NCBI GenBank assembly: GCA_030544215.1
Contig: JARZZO010000009.1
Location: 52,633,129-52,697,128 of the forward strand
Direction of reading: 5' to 3'
DNA from: Zantedeschia hybrid cultivar
Taxonomy: Eukaryota; Streptophyta; Magnoliopsida; Alismatales; Araceae
Length of the DNA: 64,000 bases
In this document: piece by piece, positions 56,713-64,000 of the stretch
Layout of the letters: each line of letters starts with the position of its first letter
Position numbering within the stretch: the stretch's first letter is position 1
Notes under the pieces: model-generated
Seen by the model: only the letters and a program-made list of their open reading frames with translations
What the model was told of the DNA's origin: nothing
The model's database searches: none
Translations under genes and position numbers: made by a program

Positions 56713-58028
56713 TGTAGACACGCTAATTTTGACGTCATTTTGAGTAAATTTCATATCATATAATAATGCCTCGAAATGATCTGATAATTAATCATTAATT
56801 AATTTTTATTAATCTTTTTGAGTGTCGGGTTTAACAGATGTGTTTAGGTTAATCAATTGAATTGATTTTAGTTCAATTTGAGTTAAAATATGAAGAATTC
56901 TAAAAGACGTCGACCTGTATGGACGCCATTTAGACTTTATTCCTGTTTTAACGTTTAAATTTGAATTTTAATTAATTGATTAATTAACTAAAAGGCGTCT
57001 GGGAATGTCGACGCGTTTTAGGTTTCCTAAATGGTTTCTACTTCTTTTCCGGATGTTTATCCTTATCTTAATTAGTCTAAAAGACGTCTACACAGGTGGA
57101 CGCGTTTTACCTAATAAAGATAAAGATAAGTTTTCCCGGATATTTATCCTTATCTTAATTAATCTGAAAGGCGTCAGCCAAGGTGGACGCGTTTTAGATA
57201 ATTACAGATAAAGATGAATTAATCAGTAATTATCTGTCGGTTAAGATGGATAAATTCGGAGTTTTCAAATGTTAATCGCGAACGCAAGAAATGCCTATAA
57301 ATACCCTGCATATTGAAGAGAAAAAAAGAGAGAAGAGAATTAAGTTGAGTTGAGCCATAGCGTTATAGCGATTTGAAGATCGAAGCAACAACGTCGTAAC
57401 GCCGGAGCGCTGCCATTTCCAGAAGTCGGCGTCCCTTTCAAGATCTTCATCCTTTCAAGAGCTTCAACCAACTGGGCATAAGTTTTTCATTACTGCATTT
57501 ATTTTCATCTTCATTAGTTTCATTTTTCATATTCACTTCATGCAAACACACACCACAGCATAATCTTTCAAAAACCTACTTGATTTAAGGGGTTTCAAAG
57601 CCATTAAACAAGTGAGTTTGCTGTTTTAAATATGCTTAAAATCATGATTACTTCAGATACTACTTCTATCTAAATTCTCATCATAGTTCTTCGTTTTTCT
57701 TTTTCTGTCTCTGCTGCACTCAACAACAACAACAAGAGATCAAAAGGGGAAATCAAGTACAACTTCTGGACGATCCTCAACCTCAAACTCAACAGCAAGA
57801 ACAAAAGAAGCAAAGAAAGGGCTCTCTTTCTTCAGCCGGCTGAGGAAGGGGAACCAAGGACTTAATCTTCCGCGTTTGAAAGGTAGGCGATCATACTCTC
57901 TTTTGAAATTTTTAAGTTAAAAGTTTATGGCGATCACTGCACTTTAGTTGCTGTTTTTAATAGGTTAGTTTACACCTAAACAACATAGATATTTCATGTT
58001 AATCACACGGTCATTCTAAGCACCTACA
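56713..58028 (+). repeat. 3' LTR of E10
   Basis: 1316 bp, nearly identical to the 5' LTR, with dyads at 56900-56933, 56988-57021, 57077-57110 and 57164-57197 and TATA at 57296-57303. Immediately followed by acagg (58029-58033) and E8 RT. Confidence 0.94.
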
Positions 58029-58033
58029 ACAGG
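58029..58033. repeat. Right target-site duplication of E10 (acagg)
   Basis: Identical to 43639-43643; flanks the insertion in E8 RT-RNase H coding sequence. Confidence 0.93.
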
Positions 58034-58863
58034 ATGGGGACTTTGGAGAGGTAGGCCTTCAACTGATTGAAGGCTGTCTGACACTCTTCCGTCCAGTCGA
58101 AGTTGTTGGCCTTCTTCAGCAGCTTGAAGAAGGGAAAACAGTAGTCGACCGCCCTGGACATGAAGCGGCTGAGAGCTGCGATCCTCCCATTCAGCTTCTG
58201 TACCTCTCGGAGGTTAGCCGGGGGGCGCATCTTTATGATGGCCGAAACCTTCTCGGGATTAGCCTCCACCCCTCGGTGCGTGACCATGTAGCCGAGGAAC
58301 TTGCCGGAGGCTACCCCGAAGGCGCACTTGGCCGGGTTCAGCTTCATCTTGTACCGCCTGAGGGCGGAGAAAGTCTCGGCCAGGTCGGCCAGGTGCTCCG
58401 CAGCAACGCGGCTCTTCACCAACATGTCGTCTATATAGACCTCCATGTTTCGGCCGAGCTGCGCGGCGAATACCTTGTTGACCAGTCGCTGATATGTCGC
58501 GCCAGCGTTCTTCAGACCGAAGGGCATTCGGGTGTAGCAGTATAGACCCAAATCGGTGGTGAAGCTGGTCTTGCTCTCGTCGTCCGGATGCATCCGGATC
58601 TGGTGGTAGCCTGAATAGGCGTCGAGGAAGCTTAAGAGCTCGTGGCCAGAAGTGGCGTCCACCACCTGGTCTATCCGAGGCAGTGGAAAGCTGTCCATTG
58701 GACAGGCCTTGTTGAGGTTGGTGAAGTCCACGCACATGCGCCATTTGCCATCTTTCTTTGGCACCATGACCACATTGGCTATCCAGTCTGGATGATGCAC
58801 CTCTCGGAGATGTCCGGCGTCCAGTCCCTTTTGTACTTCCGCCTGGATGGCGGCTCTCCTTTC
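58034..58863 (-). pseudogene. E8 reverse transcriptase, truncated by E10
   Basis: In frame with the gag-protease ORF upstream but separated from it by one TAG (58864-58866). RT motifs: HHPDWIANVVMVPKKDGKW, FTNLNKACPMDSFPLPRID, MPFGLKNAGATYQR, catalytic YIDDML (about 58424-58440), then KCAFGVASGKFLGYMV and the connection region. It is cut at 58033 by E10 within the sequence leading to RNase H and resumes at 43643. The domain itself looks intact. Confidence 0.9.
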
Positions 58864-61335
58864 CTAGTTGAAGGTGCGCCGCTTCTGCTTCACCGGAGGC
58901 TGATCGGGATCGGTATGGAGTCGGTGCTCTGCTACCTCCGGGTCCACCCCGGGCATGTCTGCCGGAGACCAGGCGAAGATGTCGAGGTTCTTTTTCAAGA
59001 ACTCGGTAAGCTTCTCTGCTTCACCTTTCTCCAGGCCGGAGCCTATCATCAGGACTCGTCCTTCGCCTCCTGGAACAGGGACGGCGAGGAGTGCTTCTCC
59101 CGGAGACGCTTCGGCTGATGACTCGATCGCTAGGGTTTCAGCTGCGTTCTTCCCTTTGACCGAAATCATGTAGCATTGCCGAGCGGCTTCTTGGTTTCCT
59201 TTGGCCTCGCCGATTCCGTGGTCGGTATGAAATTTCAGCTTCTGATGGAAGGATGAGGGCACGGCTCCGACCCCGCCGATGAGCCTTCGGCCGAATATGG
59301 CGTTGTAGGCTGACTCGATCTTCACAACGGCAAAGTCCGTTTCAACGGTCAATTGCCGGGGGGCGGAGCCCAAGGTCACAGGAAGCCGAACAATACCTTC
59401 TACTCGGCAGGGCGAGCCGTTAAAACCGAAGAGGGGGCCCCGATGAGGCTTCATACTAGCCTCACTCAATCCCATTTTCACGAAACAATCGTAAAACAAG
59501 ATGTTTGGGGCGCTTCCATTATCCACAAAGATCCTATGTACATCATAGTTATTTATTACAGCGTTGACGACGAGAGCGTCGTCGTGAGGGACCTGAACAT
59601 CCGTCAGGTCCTCGGCGCCGAAGGTGATGTCTTCCAGACGAGGCCTCTTCGGCTCGCCCTCAACTGCTGCTACTGTGCTACGCTGCCGCGGCCTGGACCC
59701 TTCCCCCGGTCCTCCGGATATCATCATGATAGACCCAGAACTGGGTCTTTGATGGGATGATTCAACCGGGGCCGAGGTGGCTTTGGGCGGAGGAGCGGCT
59801 TCTGTTGCTGAGGGCTGCTGTTGTCTTGGCGCTGCAGGGGCGTCCTGGTTCTGTTGCGGTGGCTGCTCCCGGCGGTACTGCGGCAGTTTCCCCTCCCGGA
59901 TGATGCGGTCAATCTCTTCCCGGAGCTGCCGACACTCATCCGTCGTGTGGCCGATCTCCCGGTGGTATTCACAATACCTGCCGGGATCCCTTCGGCGGGG
60001 ATCAGTCTTGATGCGATCGGGCCGTCGGAGCATGCCTTTCACCTCCATGAGCATTCGGGAAGGGGGAGCAGGTAAGGGTAGGTACCGCGGCTGCGCGTCC
60101 CGTCGCCTCTCCCTGTCCCATTCCTCCCTGCGATAGCGCTTTCGCGAGGACTCCTGGTCCTCCGGCCGAGGTCGGACCACCTGGGGAGCAGGTGCCGAGA
60201 TGGTTTCGGTGGCGCCTCTTCCTCTGGACAGCATCAGGGCCTCCCGGTTGATGTATTTGTGGGCCCGTGCCACAAGGTCCTGGAAGGTCGGGGGATGGCG
60301 CTTCCCAATGGAACCGAGGAGCCCCTCGTCCCGACACCCGCTGATCACGGCCGAAACCGCGATTGAGCTGTCGAGGTTCGGGATCTGGGCGGCCTCGGTC
60401 CGGAACCTGGTGAAGTAGTGCTGGAGAGTCTCGGCAGGACCTTGCCGAATAGCCAGCAGACTGGCAGAGGTCTTGCTCTGCCGGGTGGCATCATAGAACT
60501 GGTCGATAAACAACTGGCCCAACTGTGCTAAGGAGTGGATGGAGTTGGGGGCCAGTGTCTCGAACCAGGTGAGGGCGATCTTTTCAAGGGTGAGGGGGAA
60601 GAGACGGCAGCGGACTGCCTCGGAGATCCCCCGGACCCGGAGGTAGGAGTTGAACTTCCGGAAATGACAGACCGGATCTGTCATCCCATCATAGGGAGGG
60701 CCCTTCGGCAGCTTGAAGTCGGAGGGCACCTCGGTGGCCAGGAGCGCCGCCGTGAACGGGGTCTGCTCCAGGATGCTGCTGGCGAGGGGCGCCCCGTGAG
60801 GCCGGGACACCATCTGCTGCATCTCCTTGCGCATCGCCGTCAGCCGCTGGTCCAGGTCCGGGGCGGCCGAGGTGGCGACGGATGGCCCTCCGGTGCGGGC
60901 CGGATGGTACTCCGACGAAGCGTAATCCTGCTCCGTCGGGCGATCGACGCGGGGAGCTCGGGCAGGCAATGCCGAGGGCTCGCTGCGCGCCGCCGCGGCT
61001 TCGTAGAGAGAGGCTGGCGCAGGCACCGGTCGGAACCGGGCGTCTTGTACTGAGTAGAGTGGGGGGAGCGGCGCCTGCTGGGGAGGCTGCCCCGTCAGTC
61101 CCATGCGCTGGGCGATGGCAGACACCATCTCCTGAAGAGGCGCTAGGGACGTGACGGCAGCGGCCAGCGTGGCCACCTGCTGCTGGAGTACCCCCACTCG
61201 GTCTTCCGAGCCGAAGGACTCCGGGATGGTCGGCAGAGGCGGGTTCGGCGGGGCAGATGGCGCGCCTTCGGAAAGCGGCATCTGTGCCGAAGCCTCCCGC
61301 GCTTCCGCTTCGCTCTGCCCGGATCGTCGGGTCAC
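58864..61335 (-). CDS. E8 Gag-protease ORF (823 codons, 5' end disrupted)
   Basis: The frame is open from a GTG at 61335; the natural ATG at 61350-61348 is followed after one codon by TAG (61342-61344). If translated, the first internal ATG is near 61281. Gag core: PPYDGMTDPVCHFRKFNSYL (about residue 213) to RLFPLTLEKIALTWFETLAP and HYFTRFRTEAAQI. A zinc-knuckle-like CEYHREIGHTTDEC lies near 453. Protease active site FVDNGSAPNILF (about 602-612) has D-N-G, a variant common in this lineage. The ORF ends at TAG 58864-58866, exactly between protease and RT, where a continuous gag-pol would be expected. Confidence 0.85.
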   Translation of the reverse strand: MTRRSGQSEAEAREASAQMPLSEGAPSAPPNPPLPTIPESFGSEDRVGVLQQQVATLAAAVTSLAPLQEMVSAIAQRMGLTGQPPQQAPLPPLYSVQDARFRPVPAPASLYEAAAARSEPSALPARAPRVDRPTEQDYASSEYHPARTGGPSVATSAAPDLDQRLTAMRKEMQQMVSRPHGAPLASSILEQTPFTAALLATEVPSDFKLPKGPPYDGMTDPVCHFRKFNSYLRVRGISEAVRCRLFPLTLEKIALTWFETLAPNSIHSLAQLGQLFIDQFYDATRQSKTSASLLAIRQGPAETLQHYFTRFRTEAAQIPNLDSSIAVSAVISGCRDEGLLGSIGKRHPPTFQDLVARAHKYINREALMLSRGRGATETISAPAPQVVRPRPEDQESSRKRYRREEWDRERRRDAQPRYLPLPAPPSRMLMEVKGMLRRPDRIKTDPRRRDPGRYCEYHREIGHTTDECRQLREEIDRIIREGKLPQYRREQPPQQNQDAPAAPRQQQPSATEAAPPPKATSAPVESSHQRPSSGSIMMISGGPGEGSRPRQRSTVAAVEGEPKRPRLEDITFGAEDLTDVQVPHDDALVVNAVINNYDVHRIFVDNGSAPNILFYDCFVKMGLSEASMKPHRGPLFGFNGSPCRVEGIVRLPVTLGSAPRQLTVETDFAVVKIESAYNAIFGRRLIGGVGAVPSSFHQKLKFHTDHGIGEAKGNQEAARQCYMISVKGKNAAETLAIESSAEASPGEALLAVPVPGGEGRVLMIGSGLEKGEAEKLTEFLKKNLDIFAWSPADMPGVDPEVAEHRLHTDPDQPPVKQKRRTFN

Positions 61336-61366
61336 AGGTCGCTAAGACATGACTTGTTTTGTTGGT

Positions 61367-61384
61367 TTCCCACAGACGGCGCCA
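61367..61384 (-). other. Primer-binding site of E8
   Basis: On the minus strand TGGCGCCGTCTGTGGGAA, two bases inside the LTR end. This type of PBS is frequent in Tat-lineage Gypsy elements. Confidence 0.82.
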
Positions 61385-61386
61385 CG

Positions 61387-62530
61387 TGATGTAGACTGGA
61401 TCTATCACGACCGGATCCCGCAAACGGGGATCCGAAACAAGGAGGATCCGGAGCCGGTCCGGATCGAGCGGTGACGAGGGGACCCGACAGGGATCCACAA
61501 CAGGGCGAAGCCGAGGCTATTTTGGAATGAAGAGGATCCGCCCGCGGGGGGCACGATCTGCCGCTCGAGCTACTCTTGGATAGTGAGCCGCTGCTCCTTC
61601 GGTCGAACGAAGGCGCGGCGCGAGCAGGAGCTCCTGTCGGCGGAGCTGTAGACGAGCGTCGGAGCAGAAGCCGGAAAGTCCGAGATCGGACGGGGGGACG
61701 GCTCGCTCTCCGTCGAGGGGGTCCGAAGGCACCTTCAGCGCGAGGCCGAGTCTCCTGGCGCGGGGCGACCGACGGGATCGCCCTCGGACGGCGAGTCCGA
61801 AGGCTACTTCAGCGTGAGACCGAGTCTCCTGGCGCGGTGCAGCCGGCGTTCGGCGTCGAGACCGGGGAGAGGAGTCCGAGGTCGGCGGCCGAGACCGACT
61901 CGGGGAGGTCGGCGATGATTCGAACCGAGCCCCTGCAGGAGGGAAAGAAGAAGAAGAACCAGTCAGCAGGAGTCCCGGGCGTCAGCCCTGGGGGACCCCC
62001 TCCGACGGTCAAGTTAGCTTCTGAAGAAGAGTCGATTCAGGAAGCAAGAAGAAATAGCTAGAACCCTATTCGGACAGCAGTCCTTTAAGGGGTTTCGGAA
62101 GCTTAGGGGGGCATCCGTTTTTCTCCCCTACCTCCTTGGCCACAAGTAGCAGGATACTTATAGCGGAGGGTAGCGGATGGTTAACGGTGGCAGCCGATAT
62201 AGGACTAAAAGGAGGCTTACTGATAAACCGCCATAGCGTCTGATCCGCCACCGGAGTGGGCCGGATTCGGCTACCGGGCCGAAGGGGGTTGGGCCGCTGA
62301 CGGGCCGAAGCCTGCTGGGCCCTGGGCCGCCGTGCTGTTCCCGGGCCGGAGGCTGATGGGCCGCTGACGGGCTGAAGCCTACTGGGCCGGGAGCGACAGG
62401 GCCGCTTATGGGCCGAGGGCTGCTGGGCCGCTAACGGGCCGAAGGCCGCCGGAGGGCCTAGTACTGCTGCTGTTGGGCTGAATGGGGTTTGGGCCTGCTG
62501 CAATGGGCCGAATCGGATTCTGCCGCATCA
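61387..62530 (-). repeat. 5' LTR of E8 (right copy)
   Basis: 1144 bp, counterpart of 37749-38891, with a minus-strand TATAAGTA at 62155-62162. It is followed by gtata (62531-62535) and the resumed Copia leader. Confidence 0.92.
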
Positions 62531-62535
62531 GTATA
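62531..62535. repeat. Right target-site duplication of E8 (gtata)
   Basis: Identical to 37744-37748. Confidence 0.9.
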
Positions 62536-63194
62536 TATATAATATATGTGATATATTTAAATACTATCACCTAGAATTAGACCAAAACAAATAAAATAAA
62601 ACTTTCGTTATAAAGTCTAAGCTGTAGCGCGAGTCATTGAGAATGTACTGCGTGGCTCTCCATCAATATAGTTTTTAGAACTTAATTAAATGGTGGCATT
62701 TTCTATGTGTTTACTCGAGAGTTACCATCATCTGATGAAATGACTATTAACTATGGCATTAGATGCCTTGAGATTGGAGTAAAGGAACTATGTAGCTATC
62801 CTCGTATTTACCCAGGAGCTATATTTATACTTTACTCTATCACGTATTGATAGTAAAGCTTAGACCAGGCATAATGGTCTACTGTATTTACCCAGAACTA
62901 TTAATAACCTAGGAGCCGAAACAAGATCAAATATTGTAAGGAGTTGCAACTACTATGAGATGGTTGCTCTAAGATAGCAGTATAATACTATGTGTTTACC
63001 CTAGGTCATACTGTGATACTTGGAGATTTTGATTCCTAATAGGAGACAGTCGGCGTCTCCCATTCTGTATATCTGAAGCTTATACAGTCTGACGAAAATT
63101 AGTGGGAGTAAAACTAGATTATAAAGTCCAAATCTTATTTTTATTAATAATTGAATTTTTGCTAATTGAAAATTATTATCTCCTGTAAGCTAAA
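62536..63194 (+). mobile_element. Copia E7 leader, right part
   Basis: Continuation of the leader interrupted at 37743. Matches 15010-15660 (for example 'gcgcgagtcattgagaatgta', shortened here, and the repeated 'gtttaccc' blocks). No ORF. It leads directly to the gag ATG at 63195. Confidence 0.78.
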
Positions 63195-63476
63195 ATGTCG
63201 CACCTTAATCTGTTGCGTGACATATTGGATGCCAACAGTTTGACAAGCCCTAACCACTCAGACTGGCTCAAGAACTTGAAGATTGTCCTCAAGTCTGAGC
63301 AAATTGCATATGTCCTAGATGATGATTCTCCTACTGAACCAACATTAGATGCCCCAAAGGAGGACATGGTGACATATGATAAATGGAAAGAAGACTCCAC
63401 CATGGCCCAATGCTACATGCTGGCCTCTATAAGTAATGAATTGCAGAGGTAGCATGAGGAGATGGATGCTAGATCC
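63195..63476 (+). pseudogene. Copia gag 5' part (E7), interrupted by E9
   Basis: ATG at 63195: MSHLNLLRDILDANSL, then HSDWLKNLKIVLKSEQIAYV and MAQCYMLASISNELQR. This is a typical Copia gag start. TAG at 63450-63452 stands where glutamine would be expected. At 63476 the gag is cut, after 'agatcc', by an LTR start. Its continuation resembles 20036 onward. Confidence 0.82.
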
Positions 63477-64000
63477 TGTTAGTCTTAAGTGGCCTACAAG
63501 ACAATATGACTATGTAATCTTATTCATTTTATTAATATAATGGCAATATTTCATTATGTGTAAAATCGAATTATCGTGTCATAATGAAGTCTGTGAATAT
63601 GTGCGATAGTGATCAGATTATGATGAGATCATACTAGTGAGACTTATCATTTAAACACACATATTCTTAATAGTTCCTAGTCGGAGAATATCCGAGAAGG
63701 ACATCGGATATCCGGTTAGACTAGTACAGATTACTCCTGCTCATATGATGAGGGTGACTGATCTCATAAGTCACTTGTGTGGGGACACTAAGGCGAATAT
63801 GTAGGTGCTCATTAGAGAATGAGTTCACTGAACTGATCCGACTGATTCTATTGTCACAGTTGCGTGGATGGTCCTCGGACCTGAAACACCAAGGACACCT
63901 TGTCGGTGAACTTCTGTGCTTTGACCTTGGTTTATGAATCTCTAACCACGGGATTCTAAACAGCCAATGATCGGATACAACAGAATACCGTCGAAGGGAA
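63477..64000 (+). repeat. Start of another Copia-type LTR (E9), runs off the window
   Basis: Begins TGTTAGTCTTAAG and is related to, but distinct from, the A- and B-type LTRs. Shared blocks include 'aatatgtgcgatagt', 'catatgatgagggtgactga' and 'ttcactgaactgatccgact'. The five bases before it are gatcc. The rest of the element is outside the window. Confidence 0.78.

Larger units (their letters stand above)
43644..58028 (+). mobile_element. Young Ogre-like (Tat lineage) Gypsy element E10
   Basis: Complete 14,385-bp element: LTRs of exactly 1316 bp each, TG..CA ends, 5-bp duplication acagg, PBS, 1.2-kb leader, gag-protease ORF, RT-RNase H-aRNase H-integrase ORF in the -1 frame, 2.2-kb 3' untranslated region. 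The second RNase H and a G-patch downstream of protease identify the Tat/Ogre group. By eye the LTRs differ at three positions (about 43692, 43975 and 44859, and their partners), the fewest of any pair here, consistent with being the last insertion. No nonsense codon was found in the two ORFs, so it may still be mobile. Confidence 0.93.
37749..62530 (-). mobile_element. Tat/Retand-like Gypsy element E8, minus strand, split by E10
   Basis: Bounded by two 1.14-kb LTRs and a 5-bp duplication. On the minus strand: 5' LTR (62530-61387), PBS (61384-61367), gag-protease (61335-58864), RT to integrase (58863-58034, then 43643-41456), a tandem array (41391-40331), an antisense gene (39036-39941 on plus), polypurine tract and 3' LTR (38891-37749). 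Without E10 and one duplication its length is about 10.4 kb. The dual RNase H and the antisense ORF place it in the Tat lineage near Retand/Grande-type elements. It is defective: two TAG codons and the E10 insertion in RT-RNase H. Confidence 0.9.

Overview
This window is plant nuclear DNA made almost entirely of nested LTR retrotransposons. I see no convincing host gene, rRNA, tRNA or CRISPR array. The flowering-plant assignment rests on Ty3/Gypsy elements of the Tat/Ogre type (a second RNase H between the first RNase H and integrase, a G-patch after the protease, an antisense extra ORF), chromovirus-like and Athila-like Gypsy remnants, and several Copia elements whose primer-binding sites match initiator tRNA-Met. 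The species cannot be named from the sequence alone. The profile is that of intergenic heterochromatin: TE inside TE, many TAG nonsense codons, AT-rich decay.

Layout, left to right. 1-2038: 3' end and 3' LTR of an old Ogre-like element (E1), inserted in the LTR of E2. 2039-6907: minus-strand chromovirus-like element (E2) with a 2.4-kb LTR, tRNA-Met PBS and a broken gag but no pol. 6908-20035: Copia complex (E3) with a 3.56-kb internal-plus-LTR unit present twice in direct orientation. 20036-25254: decayed Copia polyprotein (E4) with its 3' LTR, followed by a second partial LTR to 26073. 26074-26769 and 33822-34516: pieces of a minus-strand chromovirus-like Gypsy (E5), separated by an Athila-like non-autonomous element (E6, 26770-33821). 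34517-37743 and 62536-63476: Copia LTR, leader and gag (E7). E7 is split by a minus-strand Tat/Retand-like Gypsy (E8, 37749-62530, TSD gtata), which is itself split by a young, nearly intact Ogre-like Gypsy (E10, 43644-58028, TSD acagg). 63477-64000: start of a further Copia-type LTR (E9) inserted in the E7 gag.

E10 is the only element that looks close to coding-competent. It has LTRs of 1316 bp with about three differences, a gag-protease ORF, and an RT-RNaseH-aRNaseH-integrase ORF in the -1 frame, with an A-run slippery site in the overlap. E8 is older (about eight differences between LTRs), has two TAG stops, and was broken by E10. It carries an antisense, apparently spliced accessory gene and a 71-74-bp tandem array.

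The most unusual signal is a 34-bp dyad: two 12-bp inverted arms around a spacer of exactly 10 nt whose sequence varies. I located 27 copies, and they occur in both the Ogre-like elements (E1, E10) and the unrelated chromovirus-like LTR (E2). Several copies form pairs offset by 31 bp, and in the E10 LTR they are spaced about 88 bp apart upstream of the TATA box. I know of no feature type that explains this.
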